Part shown: piece after piece, positions 1-8,883 of the stretch
How positions within the stretch are numbered: position 1 is the first letter of the stretch
Layout: the number at the start of each line of letters is the position of its first letter
Assembly (NCBI GenBank): GCA_019637105.1
Contig: JAHBWF010000054.1
Location: 1-44,230, forward strand
Source of the DNA: Labilithrix sp.
Lineage (GTDB): Bacteria; Myxococcota_A; Polyangia; Polyangiales; Polyangiaceae
Direction: 5' to 3'
Length of the DNA stretch: 44,230 nt
The notes under the pieces: generated by a model
What the model saw: only the letters and a program-made list of their open reading frames with translations
Databases searched by the model: none
Told to the model about the DNA's origin: nothing
Program-made: the position numbers and the translations under genes

Positions 1-1163
1 AGCAGGGCGACGAGGGCGAGGCCGACGACGCGCCGGTTCGAGCTCGGCGGCAGAGCGACGTCGCCCGGATCCGGCTCGGCGAGCGAGCGGGGCGCCGAAG
101 AAGGCTTCGACAGGACGCCGTCGCCGATCGTGGCGGCGAGCGCCGGATCGGCGTCGGCGGGCGTCGAGGTCCGGCGGCCGCGAGCCTCGCCGACCGCGGG
201 GGGCACGCTCCGCGCGTCGGGATCGCGAGGCGCCGCGGGGGCGCCGCTCGGGGCGGCGTCGTACGTCCCGGAGGGATCGCCGCCGAGCGCGGCCCGGAGC
301 TCGGCGCGCATCTCCTTCGCCGTCGCGTAGCGATCCCGCGGATCCTTGCGGAGCGCGCGCATGCAGATCGCCTCGAGCCGCGGGTTCGGCGAGTCGACCA
401 CGCGCGACGGCGGCAGCGGCTCTTCCACGATGTGCTTCACCGCGATGCCGAGCGCGTTCTCGGCCTCGAACGGCAGGCGCCTCGTGAGCATCCGGTAGAG
501 GATGACGCCGACCGAGTAGAGGTCGCTCCGCGCGTCGAGCGCCTCCCCGCGGGCCTGCTCCGGCGACATGTACTCGGGCGTCCCGATGATCGCGTTCCCG
601 GTGGTCAGCGCGGTCTGCACGTCGTCGTGCGACTTGAACGCCCGCGCGTCGACGAGCTTCGCGATCCCGAAGTCGCAGACCTTGACGCAGTCGCGGCCTT
701 CCTCGTCGTCGTCGGGGACGATCATGATGTTCTCGGGCTTGAGATCGCGGTGGACGATCCCGTGCCCGTGCGCGGTCGAGATCGCGGCCAACGTCTGCGC
801 GAGGATGTCGACGATCCGCCGGTCGGACAGCGGCCACTCGGCGGTGAGCACGTCCTGCAGGTCCCGCCCGCGCAAGAACTCCATCACGAGGTAGACGAGC
901 CCGTCGGGCTCCTCGCCGTAGTCGAGGACCCGGACCGAGTTCGGGTGGGCGAGCCGGCTCGCGGCCTTGGCCTCCCGGTAGAAGCGCTCCTTGAAGTTGG
1001 ACGCGTCGGCGATGCTCGCCCGCATGATCTTGACGGCGACGTCGCTGCCCAGACCGACGTGACGCGCGCGGTAGACGTCGCCCATCGCGCCGCCACCGAC
1101 GAGCTGCTCGATGCAGTATCGATGGGCGATCGTGTGTCCGACGAGGCTGGGCGGGTCGGGCAT
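1..1163 (-). CDS. Ser/Thr protein kinase, PknB-like (C-terminus beyond window)
   Basis: Hanks-type protein kinase that phosphorylates Ser/Thr residues; about 387 residues are visible. The kinase domain begins near residue 10 with a glycine-rich loop (VGGGAMGDVY), followed by the VAVK lysine, catalytic loop HRDLKPENIM, DFG (VCDFGIAK) and the activation segment end GTPEYMSPEQARG. After about residue 275 comes a Pro/Ala/Asp-rich linker, then the start of a hydrophobic stretch (RRVVGLALVALL) at the window edge. It probably anchors the kinase in the membrane and leads to an extracytoplasmic sensor, as in many myxobacterial kinases. The start is the ATG at 1161-1163, just before the kinase domain; no strong ribosome binding site is seen. 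All catalytic motifs are intact. The C-terminal domain and the stop codon lie outside the window. Confidence 0.93.
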   Translation of the reverse strand, partial: MPDPPSLVGHTIAHRYCIEQLVGGGAMGDVYRARHVGLGSDVAVKIMRASIADASNFKERFYREAKAASRLAHPNSVRVLDYGEEPDGLVYLVMEFLRGRDLQDVLTAEWPLSDRRIVDILAQTLAAISTAHGHGIVHRDLKPENIMIVPDDDEEGRDCVKVCDFGIAKLVDARAFKSHDDVQTALTTGNAIIGTPEYMSPEQARGEALDARSDLYSVGVILYRMLTRRLPFEAENALGIAVKHIVEEPLPPSRVVDSPNPRLEAICMRALRKDPRDRYATAKEMRAELRAALGGDPSGTYDAAPSGAPAAPRDPDARSVPPAVGEARGRRTSTPADADPALAATIGDGVLSKPSSAPRSLAEPDPGDVALPPSSNRRVVGLALVAL

Positions 1164-1267
1164 CCCGTAGGGAAGTGTATCTCTCGCGCCCGCCCGCGCC
1201 ACGCGTTCGCGCGGGATCTGCGCGCAAATCGACACGGCGCGCGGCTCCGGTGTAGTGTCTCGGGCGC

Positions 1268-1789
1268 ATGATCGAGCGCGTGGCGAGGGCCGTGATCGTC
1301 CCGATCGTCGTGGTCCTCTCTTCGGGGCCGACGGCGGCGTGCGGCGGGAGCTCGTCGCCGCCCCGCGCGCCGGTGGGCGGCGCCGGCGACGCGGGCGCGG
1401 AGACCCCCGCGCAGCGCTGCCTCGCGATCGCCGGCGCGAAGCGCGAGCCGCCCGCCGGGGCGCCGGACAGGATCACGGTGAGGCACGTCCTCGTGAAGTA
1501 CGCCGGCGCGAAGAAGGCGGCCGAGACGATCACGCGCTCGCGCGAGGAGGCGTGCCTGCGCGCGCTGGAGGCGCGCGAAAAGCTCGAGCAGGGCGCGTCG
1601 TTCGCCGAGGTCGTCGGCGCGTACAGCGAGGAGCCCGGCGCGGCGACCCGCGAAGGATCGCTCGGCGCGATCGAGCGCACCGACGTGGTGCCGCCGTTCG
1701 CCGACGCCGCCTTCGAGCTCGGGCGCGGCGACGTGAGCCACGTCGTCGAGACCGACTACGGCTTCCACGTGATCCAGCGCACGGAGTAG
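1268..1789 (+). CDS. parvulin-like peptidyl-prolyl isomerase lipoprotein
   Basis: Predicted extracytoplasmic lipoprotein of 173 residues with a PpiC/parvulin rotamase domain. The N-terminus is a short signal peptide ending in a lipobox-like GPTAAC (Cys25), followed by a Ser/Pro/Gly-rich linker. Residues from about 68 to the end carry the parvulin pattern: an RHVLVKY strand near the domain start, a long helical middle with FAEVVGAYSEEPGA, the GSLGAIERTDVVPPF segment and the closing YGFHVIQRTE. Parvulins of this type (PrsA, SurA, PpiD families) assist folding of exported proteins through proline isomerisation. It is divergent from the kinase at 1-1163 and convergent with the one at 1809-3140, so no operon is evident. 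The domain call is firm; the client proteins are unknown. Confidence 0.88.
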   Translation: MIERVARAVIVPIVVVLSSGPTAACGGSSSPPRAPVGGAGDAGAETPAQRCLAIAGAKREPPAGAPDRITVRHVLVKYAGAKKAAETITRSREEACLRALEAREKLEQGASFAEVVGAYSEEPGAATREGSLGAIERTDVVPPFADAAFELGRGDVSHVVETDYGFHVIQRTE

Positions 1790-1808
1790 GCGGCGCGCCG
1801 AGCGCGGG

Positions 1809-3140
1809 CTACCCGCGCCGCAGGCCCGAGTCGCGGACCATCCGTTCGAGGTCGGCGAAGCGCTGCGCGAGCGCGCGGACGAGCGCGCCGGTCCACCCGG
1901 AGAGCCCGAGCCCCTCGTTCATGGTCGCCTGATCGAGCACGAGGACGGTCACGTCGTCGATCGCGGCGACGCTCGCCGAGCGCGGCTCGAACAGGATGAG
2001 CGCCATCTCGCCGAACGCCTCGCCGGGCTCCATCGTCGCGAGCGTCTCCTCGACGCCGTCGACGGTGCGGAACGCGCGGCAGCGGCCGGTGACGATCATG
2101 TAGGCGGCGTCGCCCTTGTCGCCCTCGCGGAAGATGACCTCGCCGGCGGCGAAGCTCCTGCGCGGGAGGTGCAGCCCGCCGTGGAGGAAGGCGCGCATCG
2201 CCTCCTGCAGCTCGGAGATGCTCTGGTAGCGCTTGGCGGGATCGGGCGCCGTGGCCCGCTCCGCCACGGCGCGGATCCGGCGCGAGACGCCGATGTCCGC
2301 GCAGGCCTGATCGATCGGGATGACCTGACCGGCGGCGGCGCGCTGCACGACGTCGCTCGACGACCCGACGCCGCCGTACGGGCCGTGTCCGGAGAGCACC
2401 TCGTAGAGGAGCGCGCCCACGCCGAAGACGTCGGAGCGCTCGTCGACCTCGCGCGGGTTGCCGCGCGCCTGCTCCGGCGACATGAAGTCGGGCGTGCCGA
2501 CCGGCCCCGCCGCGTTCATGAGCGCGCCCTCCCCCGAGGCGGGGTGGGAGCGAAGGAGCTTCGCGAGCCCCCAGTCCATCAGGTAGACCTGCCCGAAGTC
2601 GCCGACCATGATGTTGGCCGGCTTCAGATCGCGGTGGACCACGCCGCGGTGGTGCGCGTACGCGAGCGCGTCGCAGACCTTGAGCAGGATCTCGATGCCG
2701 CCCTCGATCCGCTCCGCGTGTCCGGGCTTCCGCGCGTGGAGCCAGCGATCGAACGAGCTTCCCTGCACGAGCTTCATGGTGAAATAGGGGATCCCGTTGG
2801 CGTCGATCGCCAGCTCGTGGACCGGCACGATGTTCGGGTGCTCGAGCTGCCCCGTCATCTGCGCCTCGGCGATGAACGCGTCGCGGTAGAAGGGCTTGCT
2901 GGCGTAGTCCTTGTCGATCCGCTTCAAGGCGACGTGCCGGAGGAGGTTCCGATCGAGCGCCGGGTGCACGTGCCCCATCGCGCCGCGTGCCAGCGCGCGC
3001 GAGAGCAGGAGGTGAGGAGGCGAGGGGATCTTGTCGGCGGCGATCGCCTCCGGCGTGAGACCGGACGAGCCCTCGACGGGGATCGACTCGATGACGCGGA
3101 CGGCGTCGGCCGGGCGCTCGGGGAGGAACGGGTTGCTCAT
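1809..3140 (-). CDS. Ser/Thr protein kinase with C-terminal cyclic-nucleotide-binding domain
   Basis: Soluble 443-residue protein with no membrane segment. Residues of about 48-310 form a Hanks kinase: a degenerate glycine loop (ALARGAMGHVHPA), the VALK lysine, HRDLKPANIM catalytic loop, DWG in place of DFG (YLMDWGLAK), and TPDFMSPEQARG. Residues of about 315-430 form a cNMP-binding domain, with FAAGEVIFREGDKGD and the phosphate-binding cassette PGEAFGEMALILFEPRSA, which keeps the Glu and Arg that contact a cyclic nucleotide in CAP/PKA-type domains. The start is the ATG at 3138-3140; the open frame runs further upstream but reads as Arg-rich non-coding sequence. The order kinase then cNMP is the reverse of eukaryotic PKG. 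Kinase control by cAMP or cGMP is inference. It is preceded by, but not overlapping, a histidine kinase gene on the same strand. Confidence 0.92.
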   Translation of the reverse strand: MSNPFLPERPADAVRVIESIPVEGSSGLTPEAIAADKIPSPPHLLLSRALARGAMGHVHPALDRNLLRHVALKRIDKDYASKPFYRDAFIAEAQMTGQLEHPNIVPVHELAIDANGIPYFTMKLVQGSSFDRWLHARKPGHAERIEGGIEILLKVCDALAYAHHRGVVHRDLKPANIMVGDFGQVYLMDWGLAKLLRSHPASGEGALMNAAGPVGTPDFMSPEQARGNPREVDERSDVFGVGALLYEVLSGHGPYGGVGSSSDVVQRAAAGQVIPIDQACADIGVSRRIRAVAERATAPDPAKRYQSISELQEAMRAFLHGGLHLPRRSFAAGEVIFREGDKGDAAYMIVTGRCRAFRTVDGVEETLATMEPGEAFGEMALILFEPRSASVAAIDDVTVLVLDQATMNEGLGLSGWTGALVRALAQRFADLERMVRDSGLRRG

Positions 3141-3265
3141 GGCGATCTCCGGAGGGACCACCCGCGACGTCGCGAGCGGTCGGGGCCAGTCTACCGTGTC
3201 GTGGTCGCGGTTGGCGCCCGCAACGCGCGCGCCGGCGCCCGCCCTGCCGGGTGGCGCGCCCGGCC

Positions 3266-4543
3266 TCAGGGAGGCGCGCCGAGGGGGAGCGTGACGACCA
3301 GGTGGGTCCCGGCGTCGTGGGACCACGACGCCTCCCCGCCGAGAAGGCGCGCGCGCTTGGCGATGTTCGAGAGCCCGCCGCGCGACGCCTCGAGCGCGCC
3401 GTCCGGCATGCCCTCGCCGTCGTCCGAGACACGGACGACGACGACGCGCGCGCCGCGCTCGATCTCGACGCGCACGACCTTCGCTCGAGCGTGGCGGACG
3501 GCGTTGCGAACGCCCTCCTGCACGATGCGCAGGACGTGGATGCGGACGTCGACGGGCACGTCCGCGGCGGCCTCGTGGTCGCGGAACGCGATCTCGCCGC
3601 GGAGCGAGCCGGCGCAGAGTCGCGTGACCCGGGCGCGGAGCTCGGAGAGCAGCTCGTCCCACGTCCCGCCCGAGACGCGCAGCGCGAACACGACCTCGCG
3701 GAGCTCGTCGAGGCTGCTGCGCACGTCGCTCACGAGATCGTCGACGATCGACGTCGCCGCGCCGTCGCCGACGGCCTCCTTCAGCTCGCGCGCGCGCCAG
3801 AGGAGGGTCGAGAGATCGGCCGCGACGCCGTCGTGGAGATCCCGCGCGATGCGGTCGCGCTCGCGTTCGACGAGCAAGCCCTCGAGCCGCGCGCGCAAGA
3901 CGCGGCGCTCGGCCTCTCCGCGGAGCCGGTGCCTGGCCGACGCCGCGAAGGCGTAGATGCACACGGCGCCGAGGACGCCGATGCTCCCCGTGACCGCCAC
4001 GTCGGCGAGGGCCCCGCGAGCCGCGAACGCGGCGGCCAGCGCCGTCGTCGCGGCGCCGAACATGGTCACCTGGAGCCGGACGTCGCGCGGGTTGTTCCAC
4101 GTGTCCGCGACGAAGAGGATGAAGTAGACCCAGAAGACGCTGGCGGCCGATCCGGAGAGGTAGATCAGCGCGACGCCGCAAGAGACCGAGCACAGCGACT
4201 CGACGTGCTCGGCGACGCGGTACCAGCGGCCGAGCCCGCCGACCCGAGCGAACGCGACGGCGGCGTGGACGATCGACGACACCGAGATCGCCACGAGCGG
4301 CAGCGTCGTCTCCAGCCCGACGCCGAGGACCCGGCGCGCCGGAGGCCAGGCGGGCAGCAACGCCACGCACGCCGCGAGGGCGACCAGCAGCGTCGTCGCG
4401 CTGACGCTGCGCATCCCGCGGCGACCTTCGACGTAGTGCTCGGACATCGCCCGGTCGAGCTCGACGTCGATCTCCTCGGGCGAGACGGCGGCCGCGCGCG
4501 CGCTCGGATCGTTGCTCGTCGGGGCAGTCAACGCCCGGTCCAT
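3266..4543 (-). CDS. NarL-type sensor histidine kinase (HisKA_3), orphan
   Basis: Membrane sensor kinase of 425 residues. Several hydrophobic segments fall between residues 48 and 203, giving about five or six membrane passes with little periplasmic sequence, so the signal is probably sensed in or at the membrane. The dimerisation/phosphoacceptor motif is ERDRIARDLHDG with His237, typical of HisKA_3 kinases that pair with LuxR/NarL-type regulators. The ATPase domain has an N box (EGVRNAVRHA), a G1 box (DDGEGMPDG) and a G2-like GGLSNIAKRARLLGG. No response regulator lies next to it in this window, so its partner is encoded elsewhere. The start is the ATG at 4541-4543; an internal Met33 is an alternative. 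The 125 bases between it and the downstream kinase leave room for a separate promoter. Confidence 0.92.
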   Translation of the reverse strand: MDRALTAPTSNDPSARAAAVSPEEIDVELDRAMSEHYVEGRRGMRSVSATTLLVALAACVALLPAWPPARRVLGVGLETTLPLVAISVSSIVHAAVAFARVGGLGRWYRVAEHVESLCSVSCGVALIYLSGSAASVFWVYFILFVADTWNNPRDVRLQVTMFGAATTALAAAFAARGALADVAVTGSIGVLGAVCIYAFAASARHRLRGEAERRVLRARLEGLLVERERDRIARDLHDGVAADLSTLLWRARELKEAVGDGAATSIVDDLVSDVRSSLDELREVVFALRVSGGTWDELLSELRARVTRLCAGSLRGEIAFRDHEAAADVPVDVRIHVLRIVQEGVRNAVRHARAKVVRVEIERGARVVVVRVSDDGEGMPDGALEASRGGLSNIAKRARLLGGEASWSHDAGTHLVVTLPLGAPP

Positions 4544-4719
4544 AACATCGGAGCGCCGACGCCGGATAGCCGGCCGATGGCCCGGATCGGCGCCGGCGCC
4601 GAGCCCGCTCAGGTTGGCTCACCCATGATCGCGATGTCAGGCCGCGCGGCGCGTCGCCGGAGCCCGGGCCGCGCCGCGCGGGCGGTTCGTCCTGGCACGG
4701 AGGCTGCTCGAGCGCCGTC

Positions 4720-6369
4720 GTGATCGGAGGATACGTTCGCCGCCTCCGCGGCGCGTCGATCGTCCGCCTCCTCGGTGTCCTCGCGTTCGTCTGGTTCGCG
4801 ATCGTCGGGCTGCGGCTGCCGGTCGACGTGGACGAGGGCTACTACGCGCTCGCGGCCGAGCTCGTGACGCACGGTCGGGCGCCGTACGCGGACTTCTTCT
4901 ATCCGCAGGGTCCGCACTACCCGTACCTGCTCGCCCCGTTCGTGCTGGTCGTCGGCGCGCGCTTCGTGGCGCTCCGCCTGGTCTCGTCGGCCTTCGCCGC
5001 GGTCGCCGCCTCGCTCGTCGCGCACCTGGTCCACCGCGAGACCCGGTCCAAGCTCGCCGCGGTCGCCGCCGTCGGCCTGTTCGTCACGCACGAGCTCTCG
5101 TGGCAATGGCTGGTGACGATCCGTCCGTACGGCCTCGGCGTCGCGTTCCTCCTCGGGTCGCTCGTGCTCGCGACGCCGCCGGAGCGCGAGCCGCGTCCCC
5201 GCGAGCTCGTGCTCGCCGGCGCGCTCGGCGTCGTGGCGCCTCTCATGCGTCTCCCGCTCGCCCCGGCGCTCGGCGTGGCGCCGCTCGCGCTCTTGCTCCG
5301 CGGGACGAGCGCCGGCGGCCGCCGCGGGGCGGCCGTCCTCGGCCTCGTCGTCTTCGGCGCGACGTCGGGCTGGCACCCGGCCGCGTGCGCGATCGCGGCG
5401 TCGCTCGGGGCCGTCGCCGTCGCCGCCGCCGGCCCCGGCGCCGTCGCCGCGCTGAAGCGGGTCGGGGTGTACGCGCTCGGCGCGGCGCTGGTCGCCGCCC
5501 CGACCGCGCTCCTGTTCGCTCGGTCGTGGGCGTCGTTCACCTACGGCCTCGTCGGCTACCACGCCGACTCCTCGTCCTTCGTGACCTTCCCCCAGAACCG
5601 CGCGTACCTGTCGTCCGTCGTCGGCGGCGGCGCGTTCCTCGAGCTCTCGGCCAGCGGCACGCAGAACGCGCTCCTCCTCTTGGCCAACGTCGTCGCGCTC
5701 ACCCTCCCGGGCGCCTCGAGCCGCTGGGCCGGTCTCGTGGGCGCGACCGCGCTCGCGCTGGGCGCCGCGCGCCACGAGCCGTTGATCGAGCACTACCTGA
5801 CGCCGATCGTCCCCTACCTCGCCGTCGGCGCGGGGGCGGCGCTGGGGCACCTCGACGGGCGCGGCCTCGCGCCGGCCGCGCGCGCGCGCCCGGCCGTCGT
5901 CGCGGCGATCGCCGCGATCGCGCTCTTCGCCCTCGCGAGCTCCGCGAGCCTCGAGAAGAAGTGGATCGCGGGCCGTCACAACGGGTGGGACGACCGCGGG
6001 TTTCGTCCGCGCGCCCTCGACGAGAAGGCCGCGGCGGTCGCGCGCGCGACGGAGGCGCGGCCGGGGCCGCTCCTGGCGACGTGGCCGGGCAGCGCGCTCC
6101 GGAGCTCCGAGCGGCTGATGCCCGGCTACGAGAACCACTTCACGCGCCTCGTCGCCCCCAAGAAGACGGCCGAGGAGGCGGCCGCGCTCCACCTGACGAG
6201 CGATCGGGACGTCCGCGCGGAGATCGAGCGGCGCGCGCCGCGCGTCGTCGTGCTCGACCGAGAGGCGGGCGTCGGCCAAGATCGGGTCGCGTTCGAGCGC
6301 CTCGTCACGGGCGCGGGGTACGTTCGGATCGAGGCCGTCGGGGAGGTCGCCGTTTACGCGCGCGAGTGA
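4720..6369 (+). CDS. GT-C-fold membrane glycosyltransferase (GT39/ArnT-like)
   Basis: Polytopic membrane protein of 549 residues. A first membrane helix (residues about 14-32) is followed by the acidic motif VDVDEGYY (Asp38-Glu39) and the loop FFYPQGPHYPYL, the arrangement seen in dolichyl-phosphate-mannose-type and ArnT-like GT-C enzymes, where the acidic pair in the first outer loop is needed for catalysis. Around ten further hydrophobic segments follow up to about residue 410, then a soluble C-terminal domain of about 140 residues. Such enzymes move a sugar from a polyprenyl-phosphate carrier to a lipid, glycan or protein on the outer face of the membrane; the donor and acceptor cannot be read here. 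The start used is GTG at 4720-4722, the only one before the first helix. It stands alone between divergent and co-directional neighbours. Confidence 0.8.
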   Translation: MIGGYVRRLRGASIVRLLGVLAFVWFAIVGLRLPVDVDEGYYALAAELVTHGRAPYADFFYPQGPHYPYLLAPFVLVVGARFVALRLVSSAFAAVAASLVAHLVHRETRSKLAAVAAVGLFVTHELSWQWLVTIRPYGLGVAFLLGSLVLATPPEREPRPRELVLAGALGVVAPLMRLPLAPALGVAPLALLLRGTSAGGRRGAAVLGLVVFGATSGWHPAACAIAASLGAVAVAAAGPGAVAALKRVGVYALGAALVAAPTALLFARSWASFTYGLVGYHADSSSFVTFPQNRAYLSSVVGGGAFLELSASGTQNALLLLANVVALTLPGASSRWAGLVGATALALGAARHEPLIEHYLTPIVPYLAVGAGAALGHLDGRGLAPAARARPAVVAAIAAIALFALASSASLEKKWIAGRHNGWDDRGFRPRALDEKAAAVARATEARPGPLLATWPGSALRSSERLMPGYENHFTRLVAPKKTAEEAAALHLTSDRDVRAEIERRAPRVVVLDREAGVGQDRVAFERLVTGAGYVRIEAVGEVAVYARE

Positions 6370-6487
6370 TCCGTCCTCGTCGCCCGGGCCCGATCTCGGC
6401 TCGCCCCCCGGGCGTCCGTCCGTGGTTTTCGGCTGCCCGACGAGCGCATTTCGGCTACGAAAGGCGCCCTGGACCGGAGCTCGCGCG

Positions 6488-7408
6488 ATGCAGCCCTGGA
6501 GAAGCCCGCTCACGTTCGTCGTCGCCGCCGCGCTGGCGTGCGGGCCCGGCGCCGCGCGCGTCCCCGCGGCGCCGGCGGCGCGCCCTCCTGCGTCGTCGAC
6601 CGAGACGATCCCCCTCCGCTACGACCGCCACCTCCCGAGCCTGGCCGTGCGGATCGACGGTGAGCTCGACGCGCGCTTCGCCTTCGACACGGGCATCGGG
6701 ATCAACCTCATCTCGAAGTCCTTGTGCAAGATGCTCTCGTGCGCGAGCGCAGGTCGGTACGTCGGCACGCGGATGTCGGGGCAGGAGATCACCGTCCCGC
6801 TCGCGAGGGTCCGCTCGCTCGCCGTCGGTCACGAGGAGCAGCGCGACGTCGTCGTCGGCGTGCTCGACCTCGAGGACTTCGTCGAGTCGTCGGACGTCCA
6901 GGGGTTCGTGTCGCTCGACTTCTTCCGGCGCCGCGCGTTCACGCTCGACGAGAGGCGGAGCGAGCTCGTGCTCGAGGACGCGGCGTCGCTCGATCGGCGC
7001 GTCGCCGGCGGCGTCGCCGTGCCGATCGAGGTCCGCAGCGCCGGCGAGGCCGTGACCGTGTTCCTGCCGCTCGAGGTCGGCGGTCAGCCCGCGCTCGCGG
7101 AGGTCGACACCGGCAGCGACGCGCTCATCCTCGACGAGCGCTTCCTCGCTTCGCTCGGCGTCGATCGGTCCGCCGCGAAGGTCGTCGAGGGCCGCGACGA
7201 GGCGGGGCACGCGTTCACGCGCTGGTTCGCCGAGGTGAACGCCGACGTGCACCCCGCCGGCGCGCCGGCGATCCGCCAGGCGGGCATGCGGACGATGTTC
7301 CAGAAGATCATCCACGACGGCCTCGTCGGGCGGAGGTTCCTCGAGCCCTGGGCGGTGACCTTCGATCTGCCGCGGCAGCGGATGGTGTTCGCGCGCTCCG
7401 CGCCTTGA
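6488..7408 (+). CDS. retropepsin-like aspartic protease lipoprotein
   Basis: Predicted lipoprotein of 306 residues with two aspartic-protease half-sites in one chain. The signal peptide ends in the lipobox LAC (Cys18). The first active-site motif is FAFDTGIGINLIS (Asp67) and the second is AEVDTGSDALILDE (Asp207), each followed by the hydrophobic Ile/Leu pair usual for pepsin and retropepsin folds. Bacterial clan AA members with two motifs in one polypeptide exist, but their substrates are mostly unknown. The chosen start is the ATG at 6488, which begins the signal peptide; the open frame extends to 6422 but that part has no secretion signal. The enzyme would act at the cell envelope. No operon partner is evident; it converges with the aminotransferase at 7426-8883. 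Confidence 0.82.
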   Translation: MQPWRSPLTFVVAAALACGPGAARVPAAPAARPPASSTETIPLRYDRHLPSLAVRIDGELDARFAFDTGIGINLISKSLCKMLSCASAGRYVGTRMSGQEITVPLARVRSLAVGHEEQRDVVVGVLDLEDFVESSDVQGFVSLDFFRRRAFTLDERRSELVLEDAASLDRRVAGGVAVPIEVRSAGEAVTVFLPLEVGGQPALAEVDTGSDALILDERFLASLGVDRSAAKVVEGRDEAGHAFTRWFAEVNADVHPAGAPAIRQAGMRTMFQKIIHDGLVGRRFLEPWAVTFDLPRQRMVFARSAP

Positions 7409-7413
7409 GCCTC

Positions 7414-7433
7414 GCGCCTGCGCGCTCAGGCGC
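7414..7433. terminator. possible hairpin between convergent genes
   Basis: GCGCCTG and CAGGCGC form a perfect 7-bp inverted repeat around a 6-base loop, lying between the stops of the retropepsin-like gene (plus) and the aminotransferase (minus) and overlapping the latter's stop codon. There is no T tract on either side, so an intrinsic terminator is not established. In such GC-rich sequence a stem of this size can arise by chance. Confidence 0.25.
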
Positions 7434-8883
7434 GGCAAGGCTCGGCGCCGGCGCGGGGGGCGCGCTCGCCAACGAGCGAGGCGGAGGCGCGCCCGCCGTC
7501 GAAGCGCGGCCGCGCGCGGGGATCCGGGTCGGGCTGCCAACGCCCGCCCGCGAAGCGGTAGCTCCACCGCGGACCGCGCGCCACGAGCTCGTCGACGGCG
7601 CCGAGCAGCCGATCGACGTCGTCCGCGCTCGTCCCGACGCCGAAGCTCGCGCGCACGGCCCCCGGCGACTCGCCGTCGAGCCCGCCGCCGACGAGCGACG
7701 CGACGAACGGGTGCGCGCAGAAGGCGCCGTCGCGGACGCCGATGCCGTGCTCGGCGCTCAGCGCGGCGGCGAGCGCGCTCGGGTGCCAGCCGTCCACGGT
7801 GAAGGCGACGATGCCCACCCGCGCGCTCGACGGGCCCCACATCGACAGGATCTCGAGCCCGGGCACCCGCGCGAGGCCGGTCGACGCCCGCCGGAGCAGC
7901 AGCGCTTCGTGCGTGGCGATCGCGTCCATCCCGACGCCGGCGAGCGTCCGACACGCCGCGGCGAGCGCGATCGCGCCGAGCACGTTCGGCGTCCCGGCTT
8001 CGTGACGCGCCTCGCCGCGCGCCCACTCGGTGCGGTCGATCGTGACGCGCCGGACCGCGCCCCCGCCGGCGAGGTAGGGCTCCGCGGCGTCGAGCCAGTC
8101 GGCGCGTCCGACGAGCACGCCCGTCCCGAACGGCGCGTAAAGCTTGTGCGCCGACAGCGCGAGGTAGTCGGCGTCGAGCGCGGCGACGTCGATCGGCCTG
8201 TGCGGCGCGAGCTGCGCGGCGTCGATCGCGATCCGCGCCCCGTGACGGCGCGCGACGGCGGCGAGCTCGGCGAGCGGCCAGAGCTCGCCCGTCACGTTGC
8301 TGGCGCCGGTCACCGCCAGCAAGCGATGCCGCGAGGTCGCGGCCGCGAGGGCAGCGTCGACGCGCGCGAGCGCCTCCTCGGGGCTCGCGGGGACCGGCAG
8401 GAGCACCGAGGCGCCCCGCCGCCACGGGAGCAGGTTCGCGTGGTGCTCCGAGGCGAAGCTCACCACGGTCGTGTCGTCGGGCAGGGCCGCGGCGAGCAGG
8501 TTCAGCGAGTCCGTCGTGTTCCGCGTGAAGACGACGGCGTCGTCCGCGCGGGCCCCCACGAGCTCGGCCACGACCTCGCGCGCCTCGTCGTACGCCTCGG
8601 TCATCACCGCCGACGCGAAGCCGGCCCCACGATGCACGCTGCTGTACCAGGGCAGCAGCGCCGTCACGGCCTCGTGCACCGAGCGGAGGCACGGAGCGCT
8701 CGCGGCGCAGTCGAGGTTCACGTAGCGGACGCGTTCGCCGGTCACCAGCGGGACGACGAGGTCGTCGCCGAGCAGAGGGAGCGGGAGCTCGGCGGGGGCC
8801 GCCGCGCGCGGAGAAGCGGGCGTCGCCCCGCCGGCCTCGCGCGGGCGACTCGAGGTCGACGCCGTGGTCGTCGCGCCCTTCAT
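7426..8883 (-). CDS. class V aminotransferase (cysteine desulfurase/NifS-like family)
   Basis: PLP-dependent fold-type I enzyme of 485 residues. Visible landmarks are the N-terminal NLDCAASAPC segment, FTRNTTDSLNL and SEHHANLLPW (substrate and phosphate contacts in this family), the cofactor Asp in IAIDAAQLAPH, and the Schiff-base lysine in LSAHKLYAPFGTGVL (Lys247). The family includes cysteine desulfurases, selenocysteine lyases, isopenicillin-N epimerases and uncharacterised aminotransferases. The mobile catalytic Cys loop expected of a true cysteine desulfurase (the RxGxHC region) is represented by VRDGAFCAHPF, which keeps a Cys-Ala-His arrangement, so sulfur chemistry is possible. The first 40 residues are a low-complexity Ala/Pro extension. 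Its ATG overlaps the end of the homoserine dehydrogenase gene by 4 bases, which indicates translational coupling in one operon. Confidence 0.87.
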   Translation of the reverse strand: MKGATTTASTSSRPREAGGATPASPRAAAPAELPLPLLGDDLVVPLVTGERVRYVNLDCAASAPCLRSVHEAVTALLPWYSSVHRGAGFASAVMTEAYDEAREVVAELVGARADDAVVFTRNTTDSLNLLAAALPDDTTVVSFASEHHANLLPWRRGASVLLPVPASPEEALARVDAALAAATSRHRLLAVTGASNVTGELWPLAELAAVARRHGARIAIDAAQLAPHRPIDVAALDADYLALSAHKLYAPFGTGVLVGRADWLDAAEPYLAGGGAVRRVTIDRTEWARGEARHEAGTPNVLGAIALAAACRTLAGVGMDAIATHEALLLRRASTGLARVPGLEILSMWGPSSARVGIVAFTVDGWHPSALAAALSAEHGIGVRDGAFCAHPFVASLVGGGLDGESPGAVRASFGVGTSADDVDRLLGAVDELVARGPRWSYRFAGGRWQPDPDPRARPRFDGGRASASLVGERAPRAGAEPCRA

